A stretch of 64,000 bases of DNA, taken from positions 434,001 through 498,000 of the forward strand of contig CANMWQ010000002.1 of assembly GCA_947501685.1 (NCBI GenBank), written 5' to 3'. Source of the DNA: an uncultured Litoreibacter sp. (GTDB taxonomy: Bacteria; Pseudomonadota; Alphaproteobacteria; Rhodobacterales; Rhodobacteraceae). Below, one piece after another: positions 9,383-20,144 of the stretch; the stretch's first letter is position 1, and each line of letters opens with the position of its first letter. The notes beneath the pieces were generated by a model. The model did not search any database. It worked only from the letters and a program-made list of their open reading frames with translations, and was not told the origin of the DNA. The translations under genes were made by a program, and so were the position numbers.

Positions 9383-9774
9383 CACATAAAACGATCCACC
9401 CCGAAGGTTGGTTGCCTGCCCTTGGATATGCGAACGGGATGCTGACCAAGGACGGCACGTTGCATATTGGTGGGCAGATCGGCTGGGACGCAAACAAGAC
9501 ATTCGTGGAGGGCGGTTTTATCGGCCAGATGACGCAAGCGTTGCAAAATATCGCGGATATTGTCCGGGAGGCCGGGGGCGAGGTCACTGACGTGACGCGG
9601 CTGACGTGGTTTGTGACCGACAAGACCGAATATCTCGCCCGCCAGTCAGAGATCGGGGCCGCTTACCGCTCGGTCTTTGGCAAACACTTCCCGGCCATGT
9701 CGATGATCATCGTGGCAGGTTTGGTGGAAGATGAGGCCGTGATCGAAATCGAAGCGACGGCCCATATCGGCTAA
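9379..9774 (+). CDS. RidA/YjgF/YER057c/UK114 family protein
   Basis: This 131-aa protein has the whole Rid fold: HIGGQIGWD near the start, QTALQNIADIVREAG-like helix, and the C-terminal strand VIEIEATAHI. Classical RidA deaminates reactive enamines/imines with an Arg in the C-terminal strand (x-R-V-E-I-E). Here the aligned position is Val (AVIEIEA), so canonical deaminase activity is doubtful and it may be a divergent Rid subgroup. As the last gene of a pathway expected to release amino groups from 2-aminobenzoyl-CoA derivatives, an enamine/imine-handling role is attractive but unproven. The start overlaps the thioesterase stop by 4 bp. Confidence 0.88.
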   Translation: MTHKTIHPEGWLPALGYANGMLTKDGTLHIGGQIGWDANKTFVEGGFIGQMTQALQNIADIVREAGGEVTDVTRLTWFVTDKTEYLARQSEIGAAYRSVFGKHFPAMSMIIVAGLVEDEAVIEIEATAHIG

Positions 9775-9826
9775 ACGAGCCACTGTGCAATTGAGGCCGA
9801 CCACGTGATCTGCCAGCCCCCTGCGC

Positions 9827-11029
9827 TCAGGTCACGGCGTTGCGCTTCCTGAATTCCGGCGTGTCCCAAAGCCTGTCCCGCATGACCTTTGCCAAAATAT
9901 CGACCGCCTTCAGCACATCATCCTCGTCCAGATAAAGCGGTGTGAAGCCAAAGCGCATGATGTTGGGCGCGCGGAAATCGCCGATGACGTGATGCGCAAT
10001 CAGCGCCTGCATCGCGGCATAACCTTCGGTAAAGGCAAAGGACACCTGGCTGCCGCGCATCGCCGCGTTGCGGGGACTGACAAGGGTGAGGTCTGGGCAT
10101 TGCGCCTCGACCTGTTTGATAAACAGCTCTGACAGGCGAATGCTGGCCCCGCGCAGCGCTTGCATGTCGATGCCGTCCCAGACCGACAGAGCGTGTTCAA
10201 GGGCCGTCATCTGCATCACGGGCGGCGTTCCAACGCGCATCCGGGCAATGCCGGGGGCAGGGCGATAGTCAGGCTCAAACGCAAAGGGCGCGTCATGGCC
10301 AAGCCAGCCTGCGAGCGCGGGTTGCATGATTTCGGCCACGTCATCGCGGGCATAGATAAACGCAGGCGCGCCCGGCCCGCCATTGAGGTATTTATAGGTG
10401 CAGCCAACGGCAAATTCGCAATTTGATCCCGCCAGATCGACCGGCACCGCGCCCGCGCTATGGGCCAAATCCCACAGCATAACGGCACCGGCCTGCTGGA
10501 CGGCTTGGGTGACCGCATTCATGTCGTGCATCCGGCCCGTGCGGTAATCCACCTGCGTGATCATCACGACGGCGACGGTGTCATCCATCGCGCCTGCCAC
10601 CTCTTCGGGGTCAACGACGCGCAGCTCGTACCCTTGGCCAAGTTGCTGAACAAGCCCCTGCGCCATGTAAAGGTCAGACGGAAAGTTGCCATTATCCGAC
10701 AGGATCACCCGGCGGTCAGGGCGCATTTTCAGCGCGGCTGACAGGGCCTGATAAACCTTGACGGAGAGCGTATCGCCCATGGTCACGCTGCCCTCGGGCG
10801 CGCCGATCAAGCGGGCCACCATATTGCCGACGCGGGCGGGCTGATCCATCCAGCCGTCCTTGTTCCAGCCGGTGATCAGGTGATCGCCCCATTCATCCTC
10901 AACCATCTGGCCAAGCCGCGCGGTGGTGCCCTTTGGCAATGGGCCAAGCGAGTTGCCGTCCAGATAGATCATCCCCTCCGGCAGGATGAAATGGTCCTTG
11001 ATGGGCAAAGTACGCGTCGTGTTTTTCAT
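9827..11029 (-). CDS. kynU: kynureninase
   Basis: PLP enzyme of 400 aa that splits kynurenine to anthranilate and alanine (also 3-hydroxykynurenine to 3-hydroxyanthranilate). The PLP lysine lies in [13 protein letters not shown] (Lys213), and the ring-nitrogen Asp in [10 protein letters not shown] (Asp187). The motif [10 protein letters not shown] near residue 25 is typical. The start at 11029 is preferred over the longer form at 11050: AGAGGT lies just upstream and the ATG overlaps the kynA stop (ATGA). It faces the RidA/transport operon end to end, with a 52-bp gap in which I see no terminator. Confident assignment. Confidence 0.95.
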   Translation of the reverse strand: MKNTTRTLPIKDHFILPEGMIYLDGNSLGPLPKGTTARLGQMVEDEWGDHLITGWNKDGWMDQPARVGNMVARLIGAPEGSVTMGDTLSVKVYQALSAALKMRPDRRVILSDNGNFPSDLYMAQGLVQQLGQGYELRVVDPEEVAGAMDDTVAVVMITQVDYRTGRMHDMNAVTQAVQQAGAVMLWDLAHSAGAVPVDLAGSNCEFAVGCTYKYLNGGPGAPAFIYARDDVAEIMQPALAGWLGHDAPFAFEPDYRPAPGIARMRVGTPPVMQMTALEHALSVWDGIDMQALRGASIRLSELFIKQVEAQCPDLTLVSPRNAAMRGSQVSFAFTEGYAAMQALIAHHVIGDFRAPNIMRFGFTPLYLDEDDVLKAVDILAKVMRDRLWDTPEFRKRNAVT

Positions 11030-11856
11030 AGCTGACCTCTGAGGTTCCAAAGCTCGGGGAAGAGTTCCACTTCGAGCATTTTGCGCAAATATTTGACACC
11101 GGATGTGCCGCCCGTGCCGCGTTTGAAGCCGATGATCCGCTCAACCGTGGTCACATGATTGAACCGCCAACGGCGGAAATAATCCTCGATATCGACCAGT
11201 TTCTCGGCCAATTCGTAAAGCGTCCAATACTGCTCCGGGGCTTCATAGACTTTCGTCCAGGCATTCATCACAGCGTCATTGGCCTGATGCGGCTGATCCA
11301 GGCGGTAGACCTCGGGCGCAAACTCCAGATCAAGATGGCCCGCTAGCTGGTCAATGGCCACATGATACATGGATTTCTGCCCCAGCTCTTGGGTCAGCAT
11401 GTGGTGCAGTTCGGGGCGGTGTTCGTGGACCTTCAACATCGCCAGGTTGCGGTTGCCAAGGATGAACTCGATCAGGCGGTATTGATGCGACTGAAACCCG
11501 GATGACTTGCCCAGATCCTCGCGAAAGGCCGTGTATTCGCTTGGCGTCATCGTCCGCAGAACATCCCACGCGTTGTTGAGCTGCTCAAAGATACGGGCCA
11601 CGCGGGTCAGCATCTTGAAGACCGGGGGGAAGTTGCCCTTTGCCAGCTCTGTCCGCGCGACCGAGACCTCGTGCAAGGCCAGCCGCATCCACAGCTCGGA
11701 GGTTTGGTGCTGGATGATGAACAGCATTTCGTCATGGGCGTCAGATTGTCGGTTTTGCGCGCCCAGAATGGGGTCAAGCGCAAGGTAGTCGATATAGGAC
11801 ATGTCCTTGTCAAAGGACATCTGCGCCCCTTCTTTCGACGGGTCATAGGCGGTCAT
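11026..11856 (-). CDS. kynA: tryptophan 2,3-dioxygenase
   Basis: Heme dioxygenase of 276 aa (family about 280) that opens the indole ring of L-tryptophan to N-formylkynurenine. Visible signatures are [26 protein letters not shown] and the C-terminal heme-His region [19 protein letters not shown]. The start at 11856 overlaps the gntR stop (ATGA). Met13 at 11820 has a better ribosome site (AGAAGG) and is a fair alternative. It is first enzyme of the kynurenine pathway and is co-transcribed with kynU. The kynurenine formamidase that normally sits between them is not in this operon. Confidence 0.96.
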   Translation of the reverse strand: MTAYDPSKEGAQMSFDKDMSYIDYLALDPILGAQNRQSDAHDEMLFIIQHQTSELWMRLALHEVSVARTELAKGNFPPVFKMLTRVARIFEQLNNAWDVLRTMTPSEYTAFREDLGKSSGFQSHQYRLIEFILGNRNLAMLKVHEHRPELHHMLTQELGQKSMYHVAIDQLAGHLDLEFAPEVYRLDQPHQANDAVMNAWTKVYEAPEQYWTLYELAEKLVDIEDYFRRWRFNHVTTVERIIGFKRGTGGTSGVKYLRKMLEVELFPELWNLRGQL

Positions 11857-12626
11857 GACAGGGCCTTTTGTGTTTGGGTTTGAAGGGTTGTCGCCACCAC
11901 TGTCTCGGCCGGGATCAAGCAGCCCAGCTCCTGAAACGCGCAGATCGACAGATTGACATGCTGTTCAAACACCGTCCGTGCGCGGGCTGCGTCACGCGAG
12001 AGCACGACCTCGTAAAGGTCTTGATGCGGGTCGGTCGCCATTGCTTTGGCATAGATATCGGCCACGGCAGGGGCGTTGTCGGGGTGGCTTTCGAACAGAT
12101 CGCGCAGCCCGATCTGGATAAACAGTTGATAGCGGCCCAGTTGGTCGGCCAGTTGGCGCTGGAAATGTTGCAGCCACGACGCCTCTGCCGCACTGATCAG
12201 CGCCGCGTGAAAGGCGCTATGGCGCCGGTTCCACAGATCAATATCGCCCTGCGTGCCGGTCACAGACATCGCAGGTGTGCTGGAAAGCTGGTGAAACGCC
12301 CCAATAACGCGCGCCTCCCACGCATCATCCCCGCGCGCGACGGAGCGTTGGAACAACGTGCCCTCAATCGCGCTGCGACTATGTTCAAGATCAAGCAGCT
12401 CGCTGAAAGAGATACCGGCGACGCGAAACCCTTTGTTATGCGTGATGGCGACCAGCTTTTCCGTGCTGAGACGGTTGAGACATTCGCGGATCGGCGTCAC
12501 CCCAACCCCGTAACGCTCAGCCATAGCGGGCAGGCGCAGGGGGCTATCGGGCGCGAGGCTTAACGACAAGATATCGCCCCGCATCTGCGTATAGAGCGCG
12601 TCCGATTTTGATTGGAGTCTGTCCAT
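11853..12626 (-). CDS. GntR family transcriptional regulator, FadR/FCD type, probably of the kyn operon
   Basis: This 257-aa protein has an N-terminal winged helix (residues 10-75, with [22 protein letters not shown]) and a C-terminal all-helical FCD ligand domain ([16 protein letters not shown] onward). FCD regulators bind organic acids or amino acids and usually repress catabolic operons. It is the first gene of the gntR-kynA-kynU unit, overlapping kynA by 4 bp, so self-regulation together with kynAU is likely. A perfect palindrome 49 bp upstream of its start is the candidate operator. Effector (kynurenine, tryptophan or anthranilate) is unknown. Confidence 0.9.
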   Translation of the reverse strand: MDRLQSKSDALYTQMRGDILSLSLAPDSPLRLPAMAERYGVGVTPIRECLNRLSTEKLVAITHNKGFRVAGISFSELLDLEHSRSAIEGTLFQRSVARGDDAWEARVIGAFHQLSSTPAMSVTGTQGDIDLWNRRHSAFHAALISAAEASWLQHFQRQLADQLGRYQLFIQIGLRDLFESHPDNAPAVADIYAKAMATDPHQDLYEVVLSRDAARARTVFEQHVNLSICAFQELGCLIPAETVVATTLQTQTQKALS

Positions 12627-12674
12627 GGGGCCTCACACTGCCCGATGGGTGTATGTATTTCATATGAAGCTGTC

Positions 12675-12688
12675 AATCATATATGATT
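12675..12688. promoter_or_regulatory. candidate GntR operator upstream of gntR-kynA-kynU
   Basis: AATCATATATGATT is a perfect 14-bp palindrome in an AT-rich stretch of an otherwise GC-rich window. It lies 49 bp before the gntR start, inside the 176-bp gap 12627-12802. Dimeric GntR/FCD regulators bind palindromes of this size, and autoregulation is common. No experimental support can be read from sequence. Confidence 0.6.
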
Positions 12689-12802
12689 TAGCAGGATCTG
12701 CGCGATACGACCAGGTGATAGCGCGTGAAACGGGCCCGCGACTGTAACCATCCAATTCGTGCAACAGTCCCCTCTGTATCCAGTGGTCAGTTGCTCAAGC
12801 GG

Positions 12803-14491
12803 CTAGCACAAATCCAACACCCGGTCGCGGTCCAGCAATCTGTTTTGCCGCATCAGCGAGACAGGGTAGGCGGGGTCATTGGCCAGCCGGTCGGGGGAGA
12901 AATCGGGTTCCAGCCGGACCAGATGCTCCACCTTCTTGGAGGCTTTCTCCAGCTCGTTCTTGGTGGCATAAAGCGCGATGAGATAGCGCAGCGGCGGCTT
13001 GAAATTCGGGGCCAGCGCGACGCAGCGTTCGGCCAAGGTGATCGCCTCCTCAATGCGGCCCGTAACCGCCGCCGACAACGCGCTTTGCAAATCCCACCAG
13101 AAGGAATGCTGCGAATGGGAGGCCAGCGCCCGCGCGTGTCTTGCATGATCATAGGCCTCATCAAGCTTGTCGGCATAGACCGCCGCCGCTGATCGCGCCC
13201 ACCATGCCAGCGGGTTGGCGATATTGGTACTTGTGCCCTGCTGCGCCAACATGCCCGCGCCCTCGACGTCGCGAGCAAGGATCAGCCGCGCATTGGCCAC
13301 CGCCGCCAGCACCACCGAATTGCACCGATCCATCTGGATCGCGTCGGTGGCCAGCTGCAAGCCTGTCTCTATCAGTTGCTCTTGGTCCACGGCGTGGCGC
13401 TCCACGAACTGGATCCCCTGCAGCTGCGCGCGCCACGCGAGAAACACAGCGCGATTGTCGCGCGCATAGGCGTCTTGCAGGTTCCGGTCGGCCTCCATCA
13501 CCCGCGCCTCGTCCATCGTGAACAGGTTCCGGATCGCCAAAAGCCCGAGCATCGTGGCATCACGTTTGGTGCGGTCACCGGTGTCTTTGACCATGATCGT
13601 CTCAAGGATTGCGTCGACCAGCTCGTTGCCGCTGCGCAGCACCTCAAGGTCGTTCAGGCAATCGAGCCCCGGCCCGTTGATGGTTTGATAGCCCGACCAG
13701 ATCAGCCGGTGGTCGTCGCGATTCTCTGCCGTCACCCGCAGCAGCATCTGGTCTTCACTGGTCTGGATCGCCCACACCCGCGCAATCAACATACCTTTCT
13801 TGGGGGCCTCTGGCGTCTTGGTCAGAACATCAATCGACACCTGCTCGCGCAATGTCCGTGCCACGCAATCGACAAAGAAGGTTTCCATCGCCGCCGCAAT
13901 CCCACCAGACGCGCCGCTGACTTCCAGCACAATCGCGCCACAGGGTGCTGTCTGCGCCGAGGTGCTGGGTGTCGGGAAAGGCAGATCACGCCGCGAGCGC
14001 TCAACCGTCAGCCAATCGTCAAATTGGCCGTCATGCGCGTCCATCCCTTCGAGAAACTCGCGAAACGGGTCGGAATTGTCGAGGACGAAGGCATCCGGGT
14101 CAAAACACAGCGCCTGACCGCGCGTTTGAAGCGCCTCGCGATACGGCCCAAGCCGTTTGCGAATACTGTACAGCGCTTGGCGCAAACTGTCTCCGGCCTG
14201 CTTCGCGCCGCGTGCACTCCACAAATGGGCTTGCAGCCAGGCCCGGCTGCGTTCGCCCGAAGGTTCCGTCACCAGCAAGGCCAGCAAAGCCTGCTCTTTC
14301 ACCGCGATGGGCGTCAAATCCGTGCCGTCAGCGGCGGTGACCTTGAACCGTCCATGCAGCCTGAAAGAGGCTGGCCGAAGCGCAGTTCCGGTCAATGGAT
14401 CGACCAATTCCCTCAAACCCGGTCCCCTCTGGCAGCTCAAATTACGGTGGACGCGCCTCGCATGACTGAAGAAATCGTAAACGAAAACCAT
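12803..14491 (-). CDS. BTAD/SARP-like winged-helix transcriptional regulator with helical-repeat C-terminus
   Basis: About 562 aa if it starts at ATG 14491; the ribosome site is weak and a longer GTG form to 14569 is open. Residues about 35-125 form an OmpR/SARP-type winged helix: KEQALLALLVTEPSGERSR, then HLWSARGAKQAGDSLRQAL and IRKRLG. The rest is a long helical region with TPR-like segments (ITLAERCVALAPNFKPPLRY and neighbours near the end), as in BTAD-domain regulators. There is no receiver domain. It is divergently placed to the PAP2/S8-peptidase unit across 144 bp and is its probable activator. Nothing links it to the kyn genes. What signal it senses is unknown. Confidence 0.75.
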   Translation of the reverse strand: MVFVYDFFSHARRVHRNLSCQRGPGLRELVDPLTGTALRPASFRLHGRFKVTAADGTDLTPIAVKEQALLALLVTEPSGERSRAWLQAHLWSARGAKQAGDSLRQALYSIRKRLGPYREALQTRGQALCFDPDAFVLDNSDPFREFLEGMDAHDGQFDDWLTVERSRRDLPFPTPSTSAQTAPCGAIVLEVSGASGGIAAAMETFFVDCVARTLREQVSIDVLTKTPEAPKKGMLIARVWAIQTSEDQMLLRVTAENRDDHRLIWSGYQTINGPGLDCLNDLEVLRSGNELVDAILETIMVKDTGDRTKRDATMLGLLAIRNLFTMDEARVMEADRNLQDAYARDNRAVFLAWRAQLQGIQFVERHAVDQEQLIETGLQLATDAIQMDRCNSVVLAAVANARLILARDVEGAGMLAQQGTSTNIANPLAWWARSAAAVYADKLDEAYDHARHARALASHSQHSFWWDLQSALSAAVTGRIEEAITLAERCVALAPNFKPPLRYLIALYATKNELEKASKKVEHLVRLEPDFSPDRLANDPAYPVSLMRQNRLLDRDRVLDLC

Positions 14492-14551
14492 CTCATTGGG
14501 GAGTCTGCGTGAATAATTCGTGAAAAACCTCCCGTGGCCACGGCCGGTAGA

Positions 14552-14557
14552 TTGACA
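14552..14557 (+). promoter_or_regulatory. possible -35 element of the PAP2/peptidase promoter
   Basis: TTGACA matches the sigma-70 -35 consensus exactly and lies 84 bp before the PAP2 start in the divergent gap 14492-14635. The -10 hexamer at the right distance is poor, which would fit a promoter that needs an activator such as the divergent regulator. Weak evidence alone. Confidence 0.3.
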
Positions 14558-14635
14558 GGGGCACAGCACAAATTGACCTTAGGGCAGGCGAACAATCGGG
14601 AACGTGTATCTGCGCACAGTGAGGGGAGAGAGTGA

Positions 14636-15859
14636 ATGACTGAATTCGGTGTAGGCCAAGGTGGCGGCCAAGGTGGCGGGCAGGGCGGAGGCCAAGGCGG
14701 CGGGCAAGGTGGAGGCCAAGGTGGCGGGCAGGGCGGAGGCCAAGGCGGCGGGCAAGGTGGTGGCCAAGGCGGCGGACAGGGCGGAGGCCAAGGTGGCGGA
14801 CAAGGCGGCGGACAGGGCGGAGGCCAAGGTGGTGGACAAGGTGGCGGCCAAGGTGGTGCACATGCAGGTGGGTCGAACTCTACGCTGCTCAACAACGCAT
14901 TGGCGATCCAGCACGACTCGGTTGTGGGCTATTGGGAAGGCACGCCAAACCTGCGGCCCCCGAATTTTGGAACACCGGGCGAGGACGCTGACCTGAGCTA
15001 CCTTCCGGGCGGGCTGAGGAACACGATCGTCGATTTTGAGCTGTCCCAGCTGTGCAAAATCGGCGGCTCCGATGGCAAGGCCAAGCTGAAGATCAACAGC
15101 ACGCGGGTCTTCACCCTGCGCCGCCCGGACCGGGCCTTCTTTGAAAGCCAGCTGACATGGCTACGCGCCTATTCCGATCTGCGCGGTGACCGGATTGCCG
15201 AGATCCATGTCCAGATGACCGATATTCTGTCCTTCTTTGGGGCGGCCTTTTATCTCAATGACGGCAGGCGCAAAGCCACATTAGAGCTGCTCTTTACCGT
15301 CTACCGGCTGGTCTACACTTTGGAGCAAACGGTCAAACATCTGTGCCGCTCCGCGCGGCCGATGGATTTCAGCAATGAGGTCCAGCCGATCATCCAGACC
15401 CCGGCGCATTCTGCGTTCCCGTCCGGCCACGCTACGGAAGCCTTTGTCTTCGCGACCGTGCTGCACCGTCTGACGCATGACCAATCCCCCAAAGAGGCGC
15501 TGACCCCGCCGCAAGTGCCGATGGCATTCCGCATCGCCAGCCGCATAGCGATCAACCGCACCGTGGCAGGCGTGCATTTCCCGGTCGACACTTTCGCGGG
15601 GGCCGCCCTTGGCTGCGCGATTGGCGACGCCGTCTATGCGCTGGCCAATGGCAAGACTGCCTCGGGCGGGTCGTTCAAACCGCAAACCGACGGCACGGTG
15701 GCGCCTGAGGATGATTTCTCCATCGCGGCGCTGCATGCGATCCTGGCCGACGCCCCTACAGAGCCGGGGGGCAGCGCCAAGAAACCGAAAGCGCCCATCT
15801 TTGCGGAGCTGTGGAAGAAGGCGGCGGCGGAATGGGGGGAGCTCAATGGCGGGGCGTAA
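14636..15859 (+). CDS. PAP2/vanadium-haloperoxidase-fold protein with N-terminal (GGGQ)16 repeat
   Basis: This 407-aa protein starts after a strong GAGGGGAGAG site. Residues 9-72 are sixteen GGGQ units. The rest is a PAP2 domain with all three signatures: K-x6-RP (KHLCRSARP), PSGH (AFPSGHATEAF) and R-x5-H-x3-D (NRTVAGVHFPVD). These are the phosphate/vanadate ligands and catalytic His pair shared by acid phosphatases and vanadium chloroperoxidases. No signal peptide and no clear membrane helices are seen, so a soluble enzyme is likely, closer to the haloperoxidase/soluble phosphatase side than to membrane lipid phosphatases. The end overlaps the S8 peptidase gene by 14 bp. The substrate is unknown. 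Confidence 0.85.
   Translation: MTEFGVGQGGGQGGGQGGGQGGGQGGGQGGGQGGGQGGGQGGGQGGGQGGGQGGGQGGGQGGGQGGGQGGGQGGAHAGGSNSTLLNNALAIQHDSVVGYWEGTPNLRPPNFGTPGEDADLSYLPGGLRNTIVDFELSQLCKIGGSDGKAKLKINSTRVFTLRRPDRAFFESQLTWLRAYSDLRGDRIAEIHVQMTDILSFFGAAFYLNDGRRKATLELLFTVYRLVYTLEQTVKHLCRSARPMDFSNEVQPIIQTPAHSAFPSGHATEAFVFATVLHRLTHDQSPKEALTPPQVPMAFRIASRIAINRTVAGVHFPVDTFAGAALGCAIGDAVYALANGKTASGGSFKPQTDGTVAPEDDFSIAALHAILADAPTEPGGSAKKPKAPIFAELWKKAAAEWGELNGGA
14660..14851 (+). repeat. 12-bp tandem repeat, 16 units, coding for GGGQ
   Basis: Sixteen in-frame 12-bp units of the form GGN-GGN-GGN-CAR. Higher-order copies are visible: units 2-5 and 6-9 differ by one base in 48, and units 10-12 and 13-15 by one base in 36. 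This shows recent block duplication, so unit number probably varies between strains. All changes seen are at third codon positions, so the protein repeat is kept intact. Confidence 0.95.
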
Positions 15860-17900
15860 ACCTAAAACGCAGTGGCGCGCGACGAAGGCGGAGGAGACGG
15901 GCGGCGAGGAGATCACCCTCACGCCCTACATGCATTGGTGGCTGGAACGCCAAGCGCCTGATCACCAGTCGCTTTCAGTGCGCTCGGCCCCCTGCGCCGC
16001 AGCGCTTTGCCCCGATGGGGAGGACGCGCCCATCAAAGAGGTCGTGCCGCTGCCCGATTTCGCGTGGAACCCGGTCGAAGGCCCCCACGGCCCGCCCACG
16101 GGCGCCGCCGCCAAGACCGACAAACCGCCCAAGGATGCGGTGATCATCGGGGTGATCGACGAGGGTATTGCGCTGGCGCATGAACGGGTGCGCCTTGTCA
16201 ACGGCCAACGCAGCCGGATCATCGCGGCGTGGCAGCAGGGTGGCCGCTTCGGCGGCCCGAATGGCAGCACCCCGCAAGACCTGCCTTTTGGCCACGAGCT
16301 CTACCAGTCCGACATCAACACGCTGATGGACACCCATAGCCATGCAGGCTGGCTGGATGAGGACGCCTTCAACCGCGCCGCTGGCCTAACCGAAATGCAT
16401 TACCCGATGGGGGCCAACGCGCTGGAGCGCGTCATTGCCCATGGCAGCCACGTGATGGACTTGGCGGCGGGTGAGGAGGCAAACGAGATAGAGCCCAAGC
16501 GGCTGGCCCGCATGCCCATCATCGCTGTAAACCTGCCCCGCCGCGAGACCATCGGCATGGCGGGCACCTTCCTGCAATTCTTCGTGGTCCACGCCATGCA
16601 GCGCATCGTCGACATGGCCGACGCGATGTGGGCGGAGCACTACCCGGACGACGCGCAGGGCGGCTTTCCCGTCGTGATCAACCTGTCCTTTGGCCAGCAT
16701 GCGGGGCCCAAGAATGGCACCTCGCAGATAGAGAAAGCCTTCGCGCGGCTGACCGCTGGGCGGGACAAAAAGAGCCCCGTCCGGTTGGTCATTCCGGCGG
16801 GCAATGGCAACCTGTCACGCGGCAACGCGATTGCCCCTATTGTCAAAGATACCCCGGTTCAGATACCTTGGCGGATGCTGCCAGAGGACCAGTCCTCCAA
16901 TTTCGTTGAGCTTTGGGTCGAGATGGACGGTGAGGTCGCCTCCGACACCCATCCGGTGATCGTCACGCTGACCGCGCCGAACGGGCAGGTGTTTGGGCCA
17001 TTTCAGGGCCAGGACGGGCATCACACGGATGTCTCCGGCGCGATGCGGATTTACGCCGAAAAACTGTCTCGCTTTGATGACGACCCGCCGCATGGCATCA
17101 AGAAAACGCTCTTCCGCTACGTGATCTGTGCGGCTCCGACGCTGGACTACCACACGCCGCTCGAAAGCTGCGAGGCGGGGCTGTGGCAGGTCGCCTGCGC
17201 ATGGGATGAAACCGGGTTCAAGACGTCTGAGCGGCCGGTGCTCTATGGCATGGTGCAGGTAGATCAGGCCGCGCAACCGGGCAGCTTGCGCAACAAGCGG
17301 TCCTTCTTCGACGCGAAAGCCTACCAGCTTTATGACCCCACCGGGCGGCGCGGCGACGCCTATGCCTATCCGGCGAAAGGCGACGCCTCTGATGATCTGG
17401 AGCCGGAGGCCACCATGGGCCCAGTGCAACGCAAAGGCACGCATAACGCGCTGGCAAGCGCGCCCGAGGTGATCGTCGTGGCAGGGCATCGCGAGTCCGA
17501 TGGCAGGCCCGCGGAGTATTCCGCCGCGACCTACGCGCCAGAGCGGCAGCGCTACGGCGCGGCCCCCACCGTCACGGCCAGCTTCCCAACGGAGCGCGCG
17601 CCCGCCCATTTCGGCCTGCGCGCCGCCGGGCCTCGCAGCGCCGCCACGATATTGTTGAGGGGCACCAGCTTCGCGGCGGGTCTGGTCACGCGGCACGTGG
17701 TCTCCGAGCTCTTGGCATGGCGCGACGCAAATTCGCCTGAGGGTGGCACGGATGGCTCGCCCCGCAGCATTGCTAAACAGGCCGCGGCCCATGAAGCGAC
17801 GACGCCCTACCAAGGCCCGGCGGCGGCAGGCAAAGTGGGGGCGGGACGCATGCCCTACACCACCTTGCGCCGGGTTGACCGGTTGACATGGGGGGCATAG
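15846..17900 (+). CDS. S8 family (subtilisin-fold) serine peptidase
   Basis: Protein of 684 aa with the full S8 catalytic set: Asp105 in GVIDEGIAL, His199 in IAHGSHVMD, oxyanion Asn320 in VIPAGNGN and Ser608 in RGTSFAAG. Motifs are slightly off consensus (DEG for D-T/S-G, HGSH for HGTH). There is no signal peptide and no I9 propeptide-like start, so it is probably cytoplasmic. The Asn-to-Ser distance is 288 residues against about 66 in subtilisin, so an extra domain of about 220 residues is inserted there. Start 15846 overlaps the PAP2 gene by 14 bp, which suggests translational coupling; an upstream extension lies wholly in PAP2 coding sequence. Target protein unknown. Confidence 0.88.
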   Translation: MAGRKPKTQWRATKAEETGGEEITLTPYMHWWLERQAPDHQSLSVRSAPCAAALCPDGEDAPIKEVVPLPDFAWNPVEGPHGPPTGAAAKTDKPPKDAVIIGVIDEGIALAHERVRLVNGQRSRIIAAWQQGGRFGGPNGSTPQDLPFGHELYQSDINTLMDTHSHAGWLDEDAFNRAAGLTEMHYPMGANALERVIAHGSHVMDLAAGEEANEIEPKRLARMPIIAVNLPRRETIGMAGTFLQFFVVHAMQRIVDMADAMWAEHYPDDAQGGFPVVINLSFGQHAGPKNGTSQIEKAFARLTAGRDKKSPVRLVIPAGNGNLSRGNAIAPIVKDTPVQIPWRMLPEDQSSNFVELWVEMDGEVASDTHPVIVTLTAPNGQVFGPFQGQDGHHTDVSGAMRIYAEKLSRFDDDPPHGIKKTLFRYVICAAPTLDYHTPLESCEAGLWQVACAWDETGFKTSERPVLYGMVQVDQAAQPGSLRNKRSFFDAKAYQLYDPTGRRGDAYAYPAKGDASDDLEPEATMGPVQRKGTHNALASAPEVIVVAGHRESDGRPAEYSAATYAPERQRYGAAPTVTASFPTERAPAHFGLRAAGPRSAATILLRGTSFAAGLVTRHVVSELLAWRDANSPEGGTDGSPRSIAKQAAAHEATTPYQGPAAAGKVGAGRMPYTTLRRVDRLTWGA

Positions 17901-17942
17901 CGCTTAGCTAGAAAGTGTCCGACCCCCACCGAGAGCGGCCCA

Positions 17943-20140
<2,198 letters not shown>

Positions 20141-20144
<4 letters not shown>

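Noticed and set aside
9775-9826. Possible terminator between the convergent RidA-family gene and kynU
   Set aside because: No stable stem found in the 52 bases.
13376-14512. Plus-strand open frame opposite the BTAD regulator
   Set aside because: No domain recognisable, while the minus frame has a clear winged helix.
14660-14851. Regular short repeats that could suggest a CRISPR array
   Set aside because: Units are contiguous 12-mers without spacers and lie in frame in a coding gene.
14437-14914. Minus-strand frames giving Pro/Cys- or Leu/Ala-repeat peptides
   Set aside because: They are only the reverse reading of the GGGQ-coding repeat.
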